From Craterostigma plantagineum (Eukaryota > Streptophyta > Magnoliopsida > Lamiales > Linderniaceae), in assembly GCA_027422505.1 (NCBI GenBank), contig JAPQWV010000051.1, positions 1,765,501 through 1,829,500 on the forward strand: 64,000 bases of DNA. The letters are read 5' to 3'. The stretch's first letter is position 1. Every line of letters begins with the position of its first letter. Positions 1 to 12,705 of the stretch are shown here, one piece after another. The notes below the pieces were generated by a model. The model was not told where the DNA came from. It searched no databases and saw only the letters and a list, made by a program, of their open reading frames with translations. The position numbers were made by a program, and so were the translations under genes.

Positions 1-330
1 AGGAGAAGCATAATGGTAGGGTGGAGGAGGAGATTTTTTCGGTGGAGGTGGGGAGGTATAGTGATAAGGTGGTGGTGGGGATTTCTTTGGCGGAGGAGGA
101 GATGCATAATGGTAGGGTGGTGGTGGAGATTTCTTAGGTGGAGGTGGTGAAGAATAATAATATGGTGGTGGTGGAGACTTAGTCGGTGGTGGTGGTGATT
201 TGTAGACGTAAGGCGGCGGTGGAGAAGTGTAATAGTAAGGTTTATGATCAGCATCCACCACACAGCTGACCGTTAAGCAAATCACCGCCACGACGAGGTG
301 GTGGCCCAACCTCATCGGAGTTCTTCCCAT
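1..330 (-). CDS. Extensin-like cell-wall glycoprotein, 5' part (runs off the window)
   Basis: Hydroxyproline-rich structural protein of the plant cell wall. The frame is open from an ATG at 328-330 to base 1, giving 110 residues with no stop, so the C-terminus lies outside the window. Residues 1-27 form a signal peptide (basic start, hydrophobic core, VSCVVDAD). The rest is repeated Ser-Pro4 blocks (SPPPPKKSPPPPYHYAS and variants) with a YVYK motif. SPPPP is the extensin glycosylation repeat, and YXY/VYK motifs are known sites of isodityrosine and peroxidase cross-linking. The bases are strongly purine-rich on the + strand because of the CCN codons. It could be a short extensin or the start of a long one. 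The family is certain; the member is not. Confidence 0.93.
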   Translation of the reverse strand, partial: MGRTPMRLGHHLVVAVICLTVSCVVDADHKPYYYTSPPPPYVYKSPPPPTKSPPPPYYYSSPPPPKKSPPPPYHYASPPPPKKSPPPPYHYTSPPPPKKSPPPPYHYASP

Positions 331-416
331 GTAATATCTTTCTTTATCCTAAACTCTTTATATTATTTAAATGTGTTTTTGCTCGGTTTGGTTTTGGAGA
401 AGACAAGGAGGAGTCC

Positions 417-426
417 CTTTATATAG
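417..426 (-). promoter_or_regulatory. TATA box of the extensin gene
   Basis: On the minus strand this reads CTATATAAAG, a near-consensus plant TATA box about 90 bases upstream of the extensin ATG. That would give a 5' UTR of roughly 55-65 bases. Confidence 0.6.
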
Positions 427-1806
427 TGGTGGAGTAGCAGTACTACGGTGTTTATTTAAGACTTAATTAAACAGCCTGGCTATATTTAGATATATCATAT
501 GTATAGTCAACTGATTTATGGGTTTGCTATGCTCCTATTTGTGTATATTTTTTTTTATTAATGTTCTAAATTTTTGAGCTTTTTGCAGACATGAACAAGT
601 CAAAGGAGGATTCGGAGTAGGTGTATGAAGTAGTGTGATGCTGATTGCTATCTTTGCTGGCTTTGTAATATTATTTTAATTAGCGTTTTCTTAAAGCGCG
701 TCTGGCGTCGATTTACTTTTTATCATTCATTATTTCTGTGTTACTTGTATACTTGGAGAAACACTTTTGCATTTTGTTTGTTTTTTTCATGTTTTTTATG
801 CATCGTCATCATTACTTTTGATCCTCATTTTTCATTTTTTTTTTCTGCATTGATATTTTACCTTTCGATGGAAGCTGTTGCCAATAGTTGCTTGGTGATA
901 TCTTTGGTTGCGATTTGTTTCGTTTGTCTTTATTTCATTACTATATATGTGAATTTGATGTTAGAGGAGTTTTGCATTGTCATGACAATTTTAGAAAATA
1001 TAATGTTGCAATGTCTGACATTCGCCGATGGGCTTTAAAAAACTGGGAATACATATGTATATTTTATTTTATTGACTTGATAAGATGAAAGTTTCTCATA
1101 TTCCCACACGACGGTGATATTTATAATCCTAGTTGTACCTGTGACATGATCATTTCAAACCAATGATATGAGCAGTGTCAACGCTGCAATGTGTAATGAA
1201 AAATATATTCATTTTGGAGTTTGGCGTTGGTATTCTAAAATTTGAGTAATGGAGCAAATACTATTTTATAGAAATTTGTTGAAGTCGTTGCTGTCCTTTG
1301 TTGAAGGCCGCGAGGCATGGGAGAACCATTATTACTCGGTTAATTTGTATATTGTATTGTATGATGTTATAAAAAAATATTTATTTCTTTGAATGCGGAG
1401 ATTCGACTTAAGTTATGGTTGTCGAATATAAGGTCGGCATTTTATTGAGATTCATAGATAGTTCGGTTATATTTAAGTAGTTCACTGCATACCCTCATTT
1501 TATTGGGCCATTTGGCGATAATAGGCAAAGAAACTAGTGACTTTATTAATTATCTACGACAGATATAGCGGTAAGCACGATTTTGATTTTTTTAGGTGAA
1601 TAATGTTTCGATGTCTTCAAATGTTGATTTTGCTTCCATGTGGGAATTGTTATTAATATAATAATATAATATTGATAAGTCCAAGCTAAATCGTACATTA
1701 GTCTCCTACATGTGGATAACCCAAATCCATCATAATTGTGACATGAACTCTCAAATTTTAATCTATTTTCTTATGAGTCAAATATATAAGGTAATTGGAT
1801 AGTAAT
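427..1806. other. Intergenic, no gene recognised
   Basis: AT-rich sequence upstream of the extensin gene. The longest frame (745-1038 +) begins with TTG rather than ATG, is hydrophobic and low-complexity, and resembles no family I know. I see no RNA gene or transposon end here. Confidence 0.5.
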
Positions 1807-1815
1807 ACTCATATG

Positions 1816-2480
1816 TAGGGGTGTTCAAATTTCGGATAAACCGACCGGCCGAACCGAAAAGACCGGAACCGAAAAAACTGAACCAAATTGTAAACAACCG
1901 AACCAAACCAAATTAAAATGGTTCGGATATCGGATTAAGCATACGTAAAATAAAATCAAAAAACCGAACCGAAATTATCTTACTACATTAAAACTAGAAA
2001 AAAAATATTAAAAACCATTTGTTTTTTCACCCATAACGTAAACAACACAGTAAATATAATTTCATTGTTATATCTTTTTCCATTTTTGGTGAATGTTTTC
2101 CTCATCAATCAAATACTATTTTTCTCCCACATAATCTGTAGCATCTTAATGTTTTTCTATTTTGGTTAGATTTTATTCCATTTTCATGTTATTATTTTTT
2201 TTTTAAATTTGAATTGTTTTTCCTAAAAGTCACGTTTCATAAATCTTCTTTGTTTCTTAATAACCATATACTGTTTTATGTATTTTTAGCTCATAATATT
2301 TTTTTGTTGATTAAATTCCTAACCGAAAAACCGAACCTAAAAAATCGAACAGAATTATAAAAAACCGAACGGAACCAAATTAAAACGGTTCGGATATCAG
2401 ACTAAGCATACGTAAAATCTAAAACTGAAAACCGAACCGAAATTTGAAAAAACCGAACCGAACCGACCGATGAACACCCT
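1816..2480. mobile_element. Non-autonomous DNA transposon (MITE-like), 9-bp target duplication, AACCGA-rich
   Basis: The element is flanked by perfect 9-bp direct repeats ACTCATATG at 1807-1815 and 2481-2489. It starts TAGGGGTGTTCA and ends TGAACACCCT, a short imperfect terminal inverted repeat. Both ends are full of degenerate AACCGA/TCGGTT tracts. Inside are direct repeats of about 80 bases (1896-1977 and 2362-2444), both containing GGTTCGGATATC and TAAGCATACGTAAAAT, around an AT-rich core. There is no coding capacity. A 9-bp duplication is typical of Mutator-like elements, but the inverted repeats are much shorter than in classical Mutators, so the superfamily is an inference. It shares its AGGGGTG end and 9-bp duplication with the element at 12,032-12,705. 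Confidence 0.75.
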
Positions 2481-2512
2481 ACTCATATGAGTACGATAGA
2501 CAAAATCTTGTA

Positions 2513-3490
2513 TGATGGGTTTGCTAGAAATCGTGAATTTAAATCTTCATATTAATGTTTTGGTGATTGAACTTAACTTAATAAGTATGCCGGCTAGACC
2601 TAGGAGAAACCGGTTAAGATATAGCAGTTTGAACAAGCGCTATCAGAAATCGGATCAAGAGGACTGTCAAAAGAGCATTGAAGACCGAAAGAACTGATAC
2701 CGGACGTGCCACGTTGCACAAGGAATTGAAATGACATCCAAGGCGCGGCAAGTTAAAGACTTCTGATGAACGAATTAATTCAAGGCTGCCAGCCAATGTC
2801 AAGTCAAAATCTAGCCAGGCTTAATAAGGAAAAAGCAGATGGCACAGCGCAAACTGCAGTGACCGGACAGTACCCATTTTGGGTAAAGAACATTTAATGT
2901 GTTGTCTGGTGCTCAGAACCATCTCACAACGGCTACAAGCTCAGACTTCAAGTATAAATAAGAGAGAAGCCAGCTGAAGATGGTTGCAACACTTAACAAG
3001 AAAATTACAACGAGAGATTCAGCTCAAGCATTAGCTCTTTAGTAAGAAAAGAAATAGGTATTCTCCTTACTGCACGAAACTGTCGGGTTAGTGAGTGAGT
3101 TACTCTCAAGGGACTGTAAAAAGCTCTTGAAAGAGACGGACTTTAAAAAGCTGTCTAGCTGTGGTGTCTAGGAGTTTAGTTAGCAAGTATAATCGGGGGT
3201 TACTACGTGTCAGTCTAGCTACGAAGGTTATCTGACGGGGGTTGTATCGAAACCGAATCTTCTAGAATAGTCTTTCTTGAGGGAAAGGTGGAGACGTAGG
3301 AGATCTTTTTTGCTCCAAAACAGTCCACAGACAACACACTGCAACCGGTTTCAGTATCTACAGACTGTCCTGTCACACATCCGCACTAACACATTCACGA
3401 ATATCGAGCACCAATTTCTAACCTTAACCGGTTAAGAACCAAAAATAGAAGAGTGTTTATTCACCTCCCTAAACGCGATCTTTAACGGTG
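2513..3490 (+). mobile_element. Probable solo or degraded LTR (Copia-like)
   Basis: Non-coding stretch with the look of a plant Copia LTR. It begins TGATGGGTTTGCTAGAAATC, has a TATA motif (GTATAAATAAGAG near 2951-2963) followed by a transcript-like purine-rich stretch, and ends in a segment resembling the R-U5 end of many plant LTRs (TATTCACCTCCCTAAACG near 3457-3474). No primer-binding site, gag-pol or second LTR is visible, and I could not fix a terminal CA or target duplication. The boundaries are approximate. Confidence 0.42.
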
Positions 3491-4849
3491 TTGTTAATTG
3501 AGTTTGAGTTGTAGTTATCTTATATTGACTTTGTAAAAATAATTCAAATAATAATTAAGATCTTTAATTCCAGGATAATCGGATGCGATTACTTGGCATC
3601 TCAATAATATATTTGATTTTTAACCCCCACTCGATATTAACTAAGATGATAAGTTCTTGAGAATTTACTTGAGATAAAAAGATATAGTCTGTTTTATGCT
3701 TTCCATGACGATGAAACCGGTACTTTTATCAATTATTGGAGCATATTTTATTCTATTTTAATTGAGAAAGTAAAAGCTGGCGTATCAATTACTATTATTA
3801 ATCCAATTTGTTACTAATTTGTTACTAAATATTAGTGGTGACATGACATGCACGTAGCGTATACGTGTCTTGATGAAGGGATAGTTGAGTTTACTAATCG
3901 CAAAATTGTATTGTTGACTTATACTTTTCAATTTCATTGTAAATACTACGTTTATTTAACAAGTACATGTAAGGAGGTCCTACCTAATTATGCAATAATA
4001 TCAAGATGGACCCAAATAAATATTATTTTTATAGTATCATCATGTGAGCTCATCTTTAAAACCTTGGACTTTTTGGGCGAATTTTTTTCCTCATAATACA
4101 ACAAAATTCTATTATGACATAAATGTATTTCAACATGCCCAAATCATTGGCATACATGAAATAAACTTGGCTGCACCATTTTCATATACAGACTTATCTG
4201 TAGATATGTATATACATCTATATAGATATATGTATCTCTCTCTCTCAAACCTACCACTAAAACCAATGTCCACTCTTCATCCTCCACATTGAAGTCACTC
4301 CTCGGACTATAGTGCAAAAATATTAAAAAATAATAATATGCTTTGATGAACACCTGTAATGTTTTGATTACTTTGTGCTCATTTTTTCCATCTATCGATG
4401 TTCACATGTTCTTCCAATCTCAATTTTAGTGCTTTTAAAATGATAACTGAATTTATCAAAGTGTGAGCATTACGGACATACGTCGAAGAAAATGACGAGT
4501 TTTAAAAAAATATACTCTTGGTCCCTTCATTAATTTTAGCTTCATTATATTAATATATTACTAAAATGACCTGTTTATAAAATTATACTCTTGGTCCCCT
4601 CAATAATTTTAGCTTCATAATATTAATATATTACTCTCTTTCTCTCACAGTCTAATGTAATATATTATTACATTTTTTGCTAAAGACCAAATATTTATGG
4701 CTGTGGTTGAGAGTGTTGAGATCTTACAATTCTCAAAGACAAATTGAGAGCTTTCTAATGAATTTTCAACTTCGAAGCTTCAAAACCCTAACAATCTTTT
4801 GATCAATCTTAATCTTAATCATCGTCGCCAAGAAAAATCGATCAAAAAC
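3491..4849. other. Intergenic and 5' region of the bHLH gene
   Basis: AT-rich. A CT-rich and TATA-like stretch lies at about 4200-4250. The last 60 bases before the ATG at 4850 are a plausible 5' UTR. The open frame extends upstream only to a TTG at 4799, so no upstream ATG competes. The short frames in 3848-4353 show no family resemblance. Confidence 0.5.
4508..4633. repeat. Two-copy tandem repeat, about 71-base period
   Basis: The segment at 4508-4562 (ATACTCTTGGTCCC, then TTTTAGCTTCAT, then ATTAATATATTAC) recurs at 4579-4633 with a few substitutions. It lies about 220-340 bases upstream of the bHLH start codon. Confidence 0.7.
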
Positions 4850-6586
4850 ATGCAGATGAACAGCGGATTAACGCGGTACCGCTCAGCTCCGAGCTCCTTC
4901 TTCAACAGCTTACTGGACGGCAGCACCGCCGCCGCCGCCGGCGACGGATTCACCACCGACGACTTCGACAAGCTCTTCAATCCCAGGGCCTCGAGTCCCG
5001 AGACGAAGAGGCTGTTCGCCAGCTTCATGAACAGCTCCGGCTCGGAAGCTCAGAAGAACGCCGCCGCCGCCGCCGCGAATGCTCAGCTGCCGCCGCGCGT
5101 GAAGAAAGAGCCCGGCGCGCAGAAGCCGCCGCTGAAAAGGCAGCAGAGCAGCGATTACGGCTCGACTCTATCGAAGATGAATCGGGTCACGATTGCCCCC
5201 AATCAGGCGAAGGTCGGAGTCGGGTCGGGTCTGACGAGGCAGAGCAGTTCGCCCGTTGGGTTATTCGACAACATCATAAACATTGCAAGCGGTAACTGTT
5301 TTTCTTCATCTGTAGCTTCACTGGTTTGATTTCTGTTATTATTTTCCCTCTCTTTTTTCCCCAATTCTCGGCTCCGTTTTCCATGTGATTTTGGTCAAGC
5401 TTTTCATGGGTTGTATAGAAATTTTGGGTACGTTATCCTTTTCCACAGATTCAAGAACCTTCATGTCTAGATAGCTTCAAAGCCTGGACAAAAGCAGGCT
5501 CATGAACAAAGGGTCTTTGTTTTCTTGATTAATTCGATCTTTACGATCGCTATTCGCTTAATCGATTACGAATAATGGGATAAATCGTTTTATCGAAGCA
5601 GTTACGAAAATGCAGCTTGAAAATCAACTCTTGCTTGAAACCTCTGTTTTTTTTTTTTTTGTTTCTGAAATGAAATGTTAAGCTGAGAAAGTGTTAGCCA
5701 TTAAAACAGAATACGAAGGGAATGTTCGAGCAGTAGCCCCTAACGTAGCCATCAAATCAGAAGCATCATCGTTCGCAGAAGAAAAATCAGGCGAAAATTC
5801 CCAGATCGAAGACGATAGTTTCATGAACATAGATGCCTTCCTCAAAGAGCTAGCCGAGGAAGATGATGCTCTGTTCTTAGCAGACGACACTAAGGTCAGC
5901 CTTCTAACACGAATTTCTCTCCTTTTTCTTTCCTTTTCTACGAATTTACTACAGTTGTGATTGGCAGAGTAAGGAAGGTGGGAACAAGCCATCGAATACC
6001 CTCTCGCGCCACCAAAGCTTGCCCGCCGATTTCAATGCAATGGAGAAGCTATTACAAGATTCTGTTCCTTGTAAGCTTCGAGCCAAACGTGGCTGTGCTA
6101 CTCATCCTCGAAGTATTGCAGAAAGGGTAACAAAGAAACATCGAAAATTGTGTTCGAACATTGGCAATGCCCTTTGATTCCTCTGTGTGTGTTTGTGTGT
6201 TTTTTTTTTACAGGTGAGGAGAACGAAGATCAGCGAACGAATGAGGAAGCTGCAAGATCTTGTGCCTAACATGGAGAAGGTGAAAGAACGATTTTTTCGA
6301 AGCTCTGTTTTCTTACACGAATTTCTTGATCATCGTCGAAGCTCGTTTTTCTTTTCTTTTTGGGCAGCAAACGAACACGGCGGATATGTTGGATTTGGCG
6401 GTGGATTACATCAAAGACCTTCAGAGGCAGTTGCAGGTGAAGTAGTTTAGTTCAGTTAGTTATAACATTGAGTTCTTCTGAGTTCTTGGCTTTGGTTCCA
6501 TTTTCTTACATCTACTTTTTTTTTTTGCTTAGGTTCTTTCTCAAATGCGTGGTAATTGTTCTTGTGAAGCTAGGTTGATATCATAA
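4850..6586 (+). CDS. bHLH transcription factor, FBH / bHLH122-bHLH130 type
   Basis: Six exons with GT-AG introns and consistent phases: 4850-5291, 5683-5894, 5968-6126, 6214-6279, 6368-6436 and 6533-6586, giving 333 residues. The N-terminus has the subgroup signature SGLTRYRSAPSSFF and a SPETKRLFASFM motif as in Arabidopsis bHLH122/bHLH130. Poly-Ala/Pro and acidic linkers follow (DDSFMNIDAFLKELAEED). The DNA-binding domain near the C-terminus has the basic region RAKRGCATHPRSIAERVRR, then helix 1, a loop (VPNMEKQTNTADML) and helix 2. His, Glu and Arg at the E-box contact positions are present. The protein ends about 15 residues after helix 2, with the Cys-rich tail CSC. Family members are nuclear E-box-binding factors that act in CONSTANS activation and guard-cell/ABA responses in Arabidopsis; the role here is inferred. 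The gene appears intact. Confidence 0.93.
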
Positions 6587-7429
6587 CATCAAAGATTGCT
6601 GCTTTTCTTTCTCCTTATTCCCTTACCTCTTAGAGAAAGGCAAAATGTAAGTCTTTTTAGAAGAATAAGTGGTTGTAAAATGAATAAATTTAATGTACAA
6701 GTTAATATTAGATTGTGTTTGGTTTGTTATATAACATAACATATGGTAGAAGATAAACAATTTTATTTTAGGAATTGTAGCACGATTTCTTTTATGTAAC
6801 ATATGTAGAGATGATCTTTTTAGTTGTAGAGATTTTAAAATTAGGTTATTATTATTGTGAATTTGGGTAAGTGGAGAGGGAACAGGGAAGTAGGGAGAGC
6901 TAGCTAACTATAGCTTGGTCCAAAATAAGTTTGACTAATATTAAGATATATCTTCTCCTTTTCTTTTTTTCTATATTCTTTTGTGGACTTAAATGATGCA
7001 CGATAAATGAGGGTAGGGTACACCATGACATATGGACCCATGTAAATATGCTAGATGCTTCTTCTTGATCTATCTCATTTAATTTAAATATGTCACATTA
7101 TATATCTATATTTTATACGAATAAGACGTTACTCTGCGATCTCAAGATCTCGATTTTAATGGGATTCTGCTGTCGCTTAGTCTTGGACCATGCTTCGTCT
7201 GTCTTGACATATGCATAAATAATACCTAGTGCAATAATATAAAAATATTTATTTAATTAATAAGTTTTAATTAGCAATTAACTATAAATAGTAAATAAAA
7301 GTAGGGGACGTTTTTTGTATTTTTTATTTAATTTTTTGATAAATTGATTGGCCAAATGATTGTACTGATTCCTAAACCTTATAGAATTGATATATTTATA
7401 CATACAACTAATAATTACATTGAACCCCA
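6587..7429. other. Intergenic, 3' flank of the bHLH gene
   Basis: AT-rich 3' UTR and spacer. I see no open frame of interest, no RNA gene and no clear transposon end. Confidence 0.5.
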
Positions 7430-8190
7430 CACGATGATGCAGACACTATCACTAGGAAGAGGGGAACCCAATGTGTACAATGATCGAGATGTTTGGAAAG
7501 AAGACTCGATCAACCTCGATCATCCATTGGAATAAGCGGTTTGTAAGTCGAGCTAATGACTATAAAAACAACGCTTCTTGGGAGGCAACCTAAGGCCTAT
7601 CGATGCATATATATTATCTTATATTCCTATTTAATTTTTTCTAATAAAAATTCGTTCTCACGGTGCCGCCTAGTCACGTTTCTCGCAGGCTCATAACCAG
7701 TTTGGAGGTTGTCCGTTCGCGATGGTTGCTTGTTTACTGCGGATCAACAAAGTTTTCTACATCTATCGACGTAAAATTCAGGACAGTATCACTTCTACTC
7801 TCTCTTTGCTTTTAGTTTACACATTGATGACAATGTGATATTTAGTTTGAGGGTGGGATGTGACACATGCTAGATTTGATATGCTTACATATTAGGTATC
7901 GACGTGTTTTGGTCTTTTTAGTGGGTAGAACTGATGAAGGTTGCGATTTGAACGTCATCTGTGAAGTCTCCTTTCAATGATGAAATTTTTTAAATTTCAC
8001 CATGTCATGATATGTGATCGACACGTGGTGTATTGTGCAAGTGCGACAAGTGATAAAATAAAACGAATACCTAATTACTATCACCAACGTGCGATAGGCA
8101 GTGTACCTATCATTTGTAGTGCAGTAAAGTGAGTAAAGGAGTATCGAACACAAGGAATAAACTGAGTACTAGTAGTGACCTATCCCAAAA
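7430..8190 (+). mobile_element. Degraded Athila-type Ty3/gypsy fragment (non-coding part)
   Basis: Several short landmarks known from the region downstream of pol in Athila/Tat retrotransposons occur in order. They are GTCGAGCTAATGACTATAAA then ACGCTTCTTGGGAGGCAACC (about 7545-7590), then ACATTGATGACAATGTG followed by TTAGTTTGAGGGTGGGATG (about 7820-7860), and finally a GAGTATCGAACACAAGGA motif (about 8140). No coding domain or LTR pair remains. The assignment rests on remembered conserved motifs, and the boundaries are approximate. Confidence 0.5.
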
Positions 8191-8462
8191 ATAAATGGCG
8201 AGGATCAAGCAAACGGCATGGAAATCGACGTTTAGAAAGGCCCCCGTAGGCAGCGCCATATTTTGTACTTTTGTTCATTTACGATTAAGAAAATTCGAAC
8301 CGACCCGATTAGCCACAAACAAAGAGGAAGGACGATCGACCGTTGGCCCGTGACCAACCCGCCCAATGGGCCCAATTGGGATCGGATAAGTCGGCCCATT
8401 TGTTTGGGTTCAACCCAACAAAGTTACTAATCTAGCTTTTGATTTCATAGAGTCTTTATCTA

Positions 8463-10205
8463 CTCCCTCTGTCCCAAACCGTTTTGGACATTTGGTTCAC
8501 TGCACGCAAATTAAGGTAGCTTTTTTTATTATTATAGTACTGATTAGATAAAAGTAACCCATGGTTGCAATTGGTAATAAAATAAACACACTTTAATTGT
8601 TCCCTCCAATTTTTTTAATCAAATCAAACACTATATATCCAGCACATCGAATATACAAATTCAAAACACAAATTGAAAACACAATCCATCGCAACAAAAG
8701 ATCACCACGCACAGCCACACCATAATTCCAAGTGATACTTACAATTCCAGCTTTATGAACATAGTTGAATGAAGACAAATAAGCCTAATTTGACAGAAGA
8801 AGTAAAAAACCAAATCGCACAAGTCTTACTAACTAACTGTACAGATGGAAAACTACCCCATCGTAAATTAAATGAGGTGGCTGCGAGATATGGGCTTCAC
8901 CGACAAGCGGTTAGTGCGATCTGGAACACAACAAAAGCACAAAAGGAGGCCGAAAGAGCTGTTCATTTGGTGGTGAAATTAACCCTGCAATTTAAGGAAA
9001 GAGTACAAGTAGATCTCGAACAAATAATGGCGATCAATGTAAAGAAGAGAACAACAATCCAAAGACTTGCAAATGAAATTATAGTAAGCAAAACTACACT
9101 TGGTCGTTGGTGAAAGAGGGGCTAATCAGACCACACACTAATCCAATTGAACCAGATTTGACAGCTTCTAATAAAGTGGCAAGGCTGAATTTTGTTTATC
9201 ATCATTGGTGGTCGATACTACACACAAAAGGCTATACTTTTCAGGCATGCACAACACAGTACACATAGATGAAAAGTGGTTCTACATAACAAAGACCAAT
9301 GCGAGATTCTATTTAACTCCCGGGGAAGAAGAGCCATATAGATCATGTAAGAGCAAAAGATTTCACAAAGGTAATGTTTATATGTGCAGTGAGTAGACCA
9401 ATGTATACACAGGATAGACAGCTTCTGTTCAATGGCAAGATAGGTTTATTTCCCCTTACTGTAAAGGTGCCATCTAAAAGAAACAGCAAAAGTAGAGCTA
9501 AGGGCACATTGGAAATCAAAGCAATAGATTCTATGAGCAAAGATGTGATCAAGGCATGTTTGATCAACAAGGTATGTTGCGTCTTATCTTTAAACATGAT
9601 TATCTACTAGTGACTACATTAATCATCAAATAGTTATCATACAGATAGTACCAACAATCAAACAAAAGTGGCCATCCAATGCAGACAAACATATTATAAT
9701 CCAACAAGACAATGCAAAGCCACATATAAATGACTCAGATCTTGATTTTAGAAGAGTGGCAGAATCAGATGGATTCACTTTGCAGTTACATTACCAACCT
9801 CCTAATTCACCAGACATGAATGTCAATGATTTAGGATGGTTCAGAGCCATTCAATCCTTACAGGTTCAAAAGGCAACATACACAATTGATGAATTAGTTC
9901 AAGCAGTGGACGAGTCATTTGAACAACTAACTCACGAGACATTGAACAAGGTGTTTTTAAGCTTACAAGCATGCCTCATCGAAGTCATGAAAGTTAAGGG
10001 ACATAACAAATACAATTTGCCACACATGAAAAAGGAAACATTGATCAGACAAGGTACCCTACTAGATGATCTACAAGTGGATGATTCACTAGTGAAAGAA
10101 TGCATGCACTACTTGATAGATCAAGGTGAAACATTTGAACTCAATCACCTACAAGAGTATTTTAATGCCTCAGAACCAAAACCAAGTATGTTTATATATT
10201 AAACA
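8463..10205 (+). mobile_element. Decayed plant mariner-like element (Tc1/mariner)
   Basis: The left end is TA followed by CTCCCTCTGTCCCAAACCG, which is the terminal inverted repeat of plant mariner and Stowaway elements at a TA target. A transposase reading frame in the same direction follows (8769-10,202). I found no matching right-hand inverted repeat (GGGACNGAGGGAG-TA) between 10,200 and 10,850, so the element seems truncated on the right. The right boundary given is simply the end of the transposase frame. Confidence 0.8.
8769..10202 (+). pseudogene. Mariner-like transposase, frameshifted
   Basis: The enzyme would cut and rejoin transposon ends. The first ATG is at 8769. The N-terminal helix-turn-helix region is visible (RKLNEVAARYGLHRQAVSAI; second part KRTTIQRLANEIIVSKTTLG). 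All three catalytic acidic positions of the plant DD39D family are readable: VHIDEKWFY (about 9262), IIIQQDNAKPH (about 9697) and NSPDMNVNDLG (about 9800). The C-terminal MKVKGHNKYNLPHMKK is also typical. One intron is likely (GTATGT at about 9571 to CAG at about 9644). At least three frameshifts break the frame (about 9111, 9200 and 9362), so it is not expected to be active. Confidence 0.88.
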
Positions 10206-10847
10206 TGATCAGAGATCGTATGACATGTTTTTATCTATAAACATGAATTATGGTACACTTTTGCTGCTCAGACATATATATGTATTGAGTTTTTTGTAAA
10301 AACAACAGCATGTTTGTCTTCAATGTCATGCAAGGTAGTGAATAAGTATAATTATAAATACGATAAAATCTCTTCTTCTTTTTCCTGAAATTTTCTTGTA
10401 GCGTCATTAGTGTCTTCATCATCGGCTGGTTGTCTTCTCGGGCTCAATGCTTGCGCTGTAAATAGCCATTCACCAAGTAAATCAAATCTGATGCGTGCAA
10501 TGGTTTTATTTGTTTCCAGCACTGAAGAGACAATCAAGTTCAGATTATGTGGGATTCTAATAAACTCATAAATCCTTCTTTGGTCGATTGATTAGTCGCC
10601 CACAGTTCAGATAGCTTTTTCACTCACTTTTCAATACGAGGTTTCTAAGCTAAAATGGTATCAGACAGTTCTCACATAACACAAGGAGCTCTAAAACATT
10701 TTGACTCCCATCAGCTTCCCTTACTAGAAAATAACGTTTTAAACAAGTTTCCACCTCAGTTACACTGACGGCTTGGTGATTACGTAAGCATGCGTATGAA
10801 CACGTGCAAGTATGCAGATAGATAGGTAGATTCAAAGACATATATAC
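10206..10847. other. Spacer; may contain the last exon of the uS3-neuroguidin gene
   Basis: The neuroguidin-like gene on the minus strand has a donor site at 10,847, so at least one more short exon should lie here. I could not place its acceptor or stop codon with confidence. Intron read-through would stay open to a stop at about 10,650. Confidence 0.35.
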
Positions 10848-11803
<956 letters not shown>

Positions 11804-11890
11804 GCTGTCCTTTCGTTTTGGTCGAAGAAATGCGAGAGATCTGATTGTATACAGCCGAGTGCGAAGCCGCGATAGACGTTAGTGATGTAA

Positions 11891-11963
11891 TTAGGGTTAT
11901 TGCCAAAGGATATATGAGGCGAGAATTTTCGAGTATGGGCTGGGCTTTTCAGTGGGCTGGGCT
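11891..11963 (-). promoter_or_regulatory. Ribosomal-protein-type promoter: telo-box plus four site II motifs
   Basis: About 90-160 bases upstream of the uS3 ATG there is a telo-box (AACCCTAA on the minus strand, 11,891-11,898). Four TGGGCT site II motifs follow (11,936, 11,941, 11,953 and 11,958, read on the + strand), with a TATAT stretch at about 11,910. This combination is characteristic of plant ribosomal protein and proliferation-linked promoters, where TCP factors bind site II. It fits the uS3 part of the gene. Confidence 0.65.
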
Positions 11964-12031
11964 GCATCTCACATTTTTAACACGAATTTATTATTCCGTC
12001 CATTTAATTTGCAAATAGATCCCTCGCAGGC

Positions 12032-12705
12032 AGGGGTGGGTATCGGGCCGGGTAGTCGGGTATCGGGTAATCTGGTTCGAGTTAATATTTTCACGACCCG
12101 AACCCGACCCGATCTACGTCGTGCCCGCTTATCGGGTATATATCGGGTTCGGGTACCCGACGTCGGGTACCCGATTTTGAACGGAAAAATATGACTAAAA
12201 ATATTATAACATATCAAAATATTGATGTTATATATTAAAACATCACTTACAATATTTGGATGCTTTATTTTCGATAAATATAATATAAACATATTCTATA
12301 TGTTTATTTATAAAATTTTGAAAATAAACAATTTTCAGTTTTTATAATGATTTATGCATTGAGAATAAAATATCACTTGTTAATTATGCAATTAAAATAA
12401 AAAAAATTGAAATATTATTTAAAACTCTAACACAACTCACCTTAGATATTGATATCTAGATATGTAATTATATTTTTTTTAATGTTTATGTATAAAAACT
12501 AATATATATTTTTTAAAATAATTTGTCGGGTATCCGAATAACCCGATCGGATAGTAAATTACAACCCAATATCCGACCCGATAAATACTTACGGGTATCG
12601 GGTACCCGATACCCGACAAATAACCCGAATTACCCGACCCGAACTACCCGAACCCGTTCAGATTCGAGTAAAATCCGAATACCCGAACCCGAACGCCCAC
12701 CCCTA
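12032..12705. mobile_element. Non-autonomous DNA transposon (MITE-like), 9-bp target duplication, CGGGTA-rich
   Basis: Perfect 9-bp direct repeats CTCGCAGGC flank it (12,023-12,031 and 12,706-12,714). The ends are AGGGGTGGGTATCGGG and, in reverse complement, TAGGGGTGGGCGTTCGGG. Both sub-terminal regions are runs of degenerate CGGGTA/TACCCG units around an AT-rich core, with no coding capacity. It sits upstream of the uS3-neuroguidin promoter. The terminal motif and duplication length match the element at 1816-2480. The last 58 bases of this element recur at the start of the second copy of the large duplication (40,849 on). Confidence 0.78.

Noticed and set aside
745..1088. Overlapping + strand frames of 97 and 66 codons
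   Set aside because: The longer begins with TTG, both are low-complexity and hydrophobic, and neither resembles a known protein.
2512..2802. Short frames in the LTR-like remnant
   Set aside because: No start context or domain; the region reads as non-coding LTR sequence.
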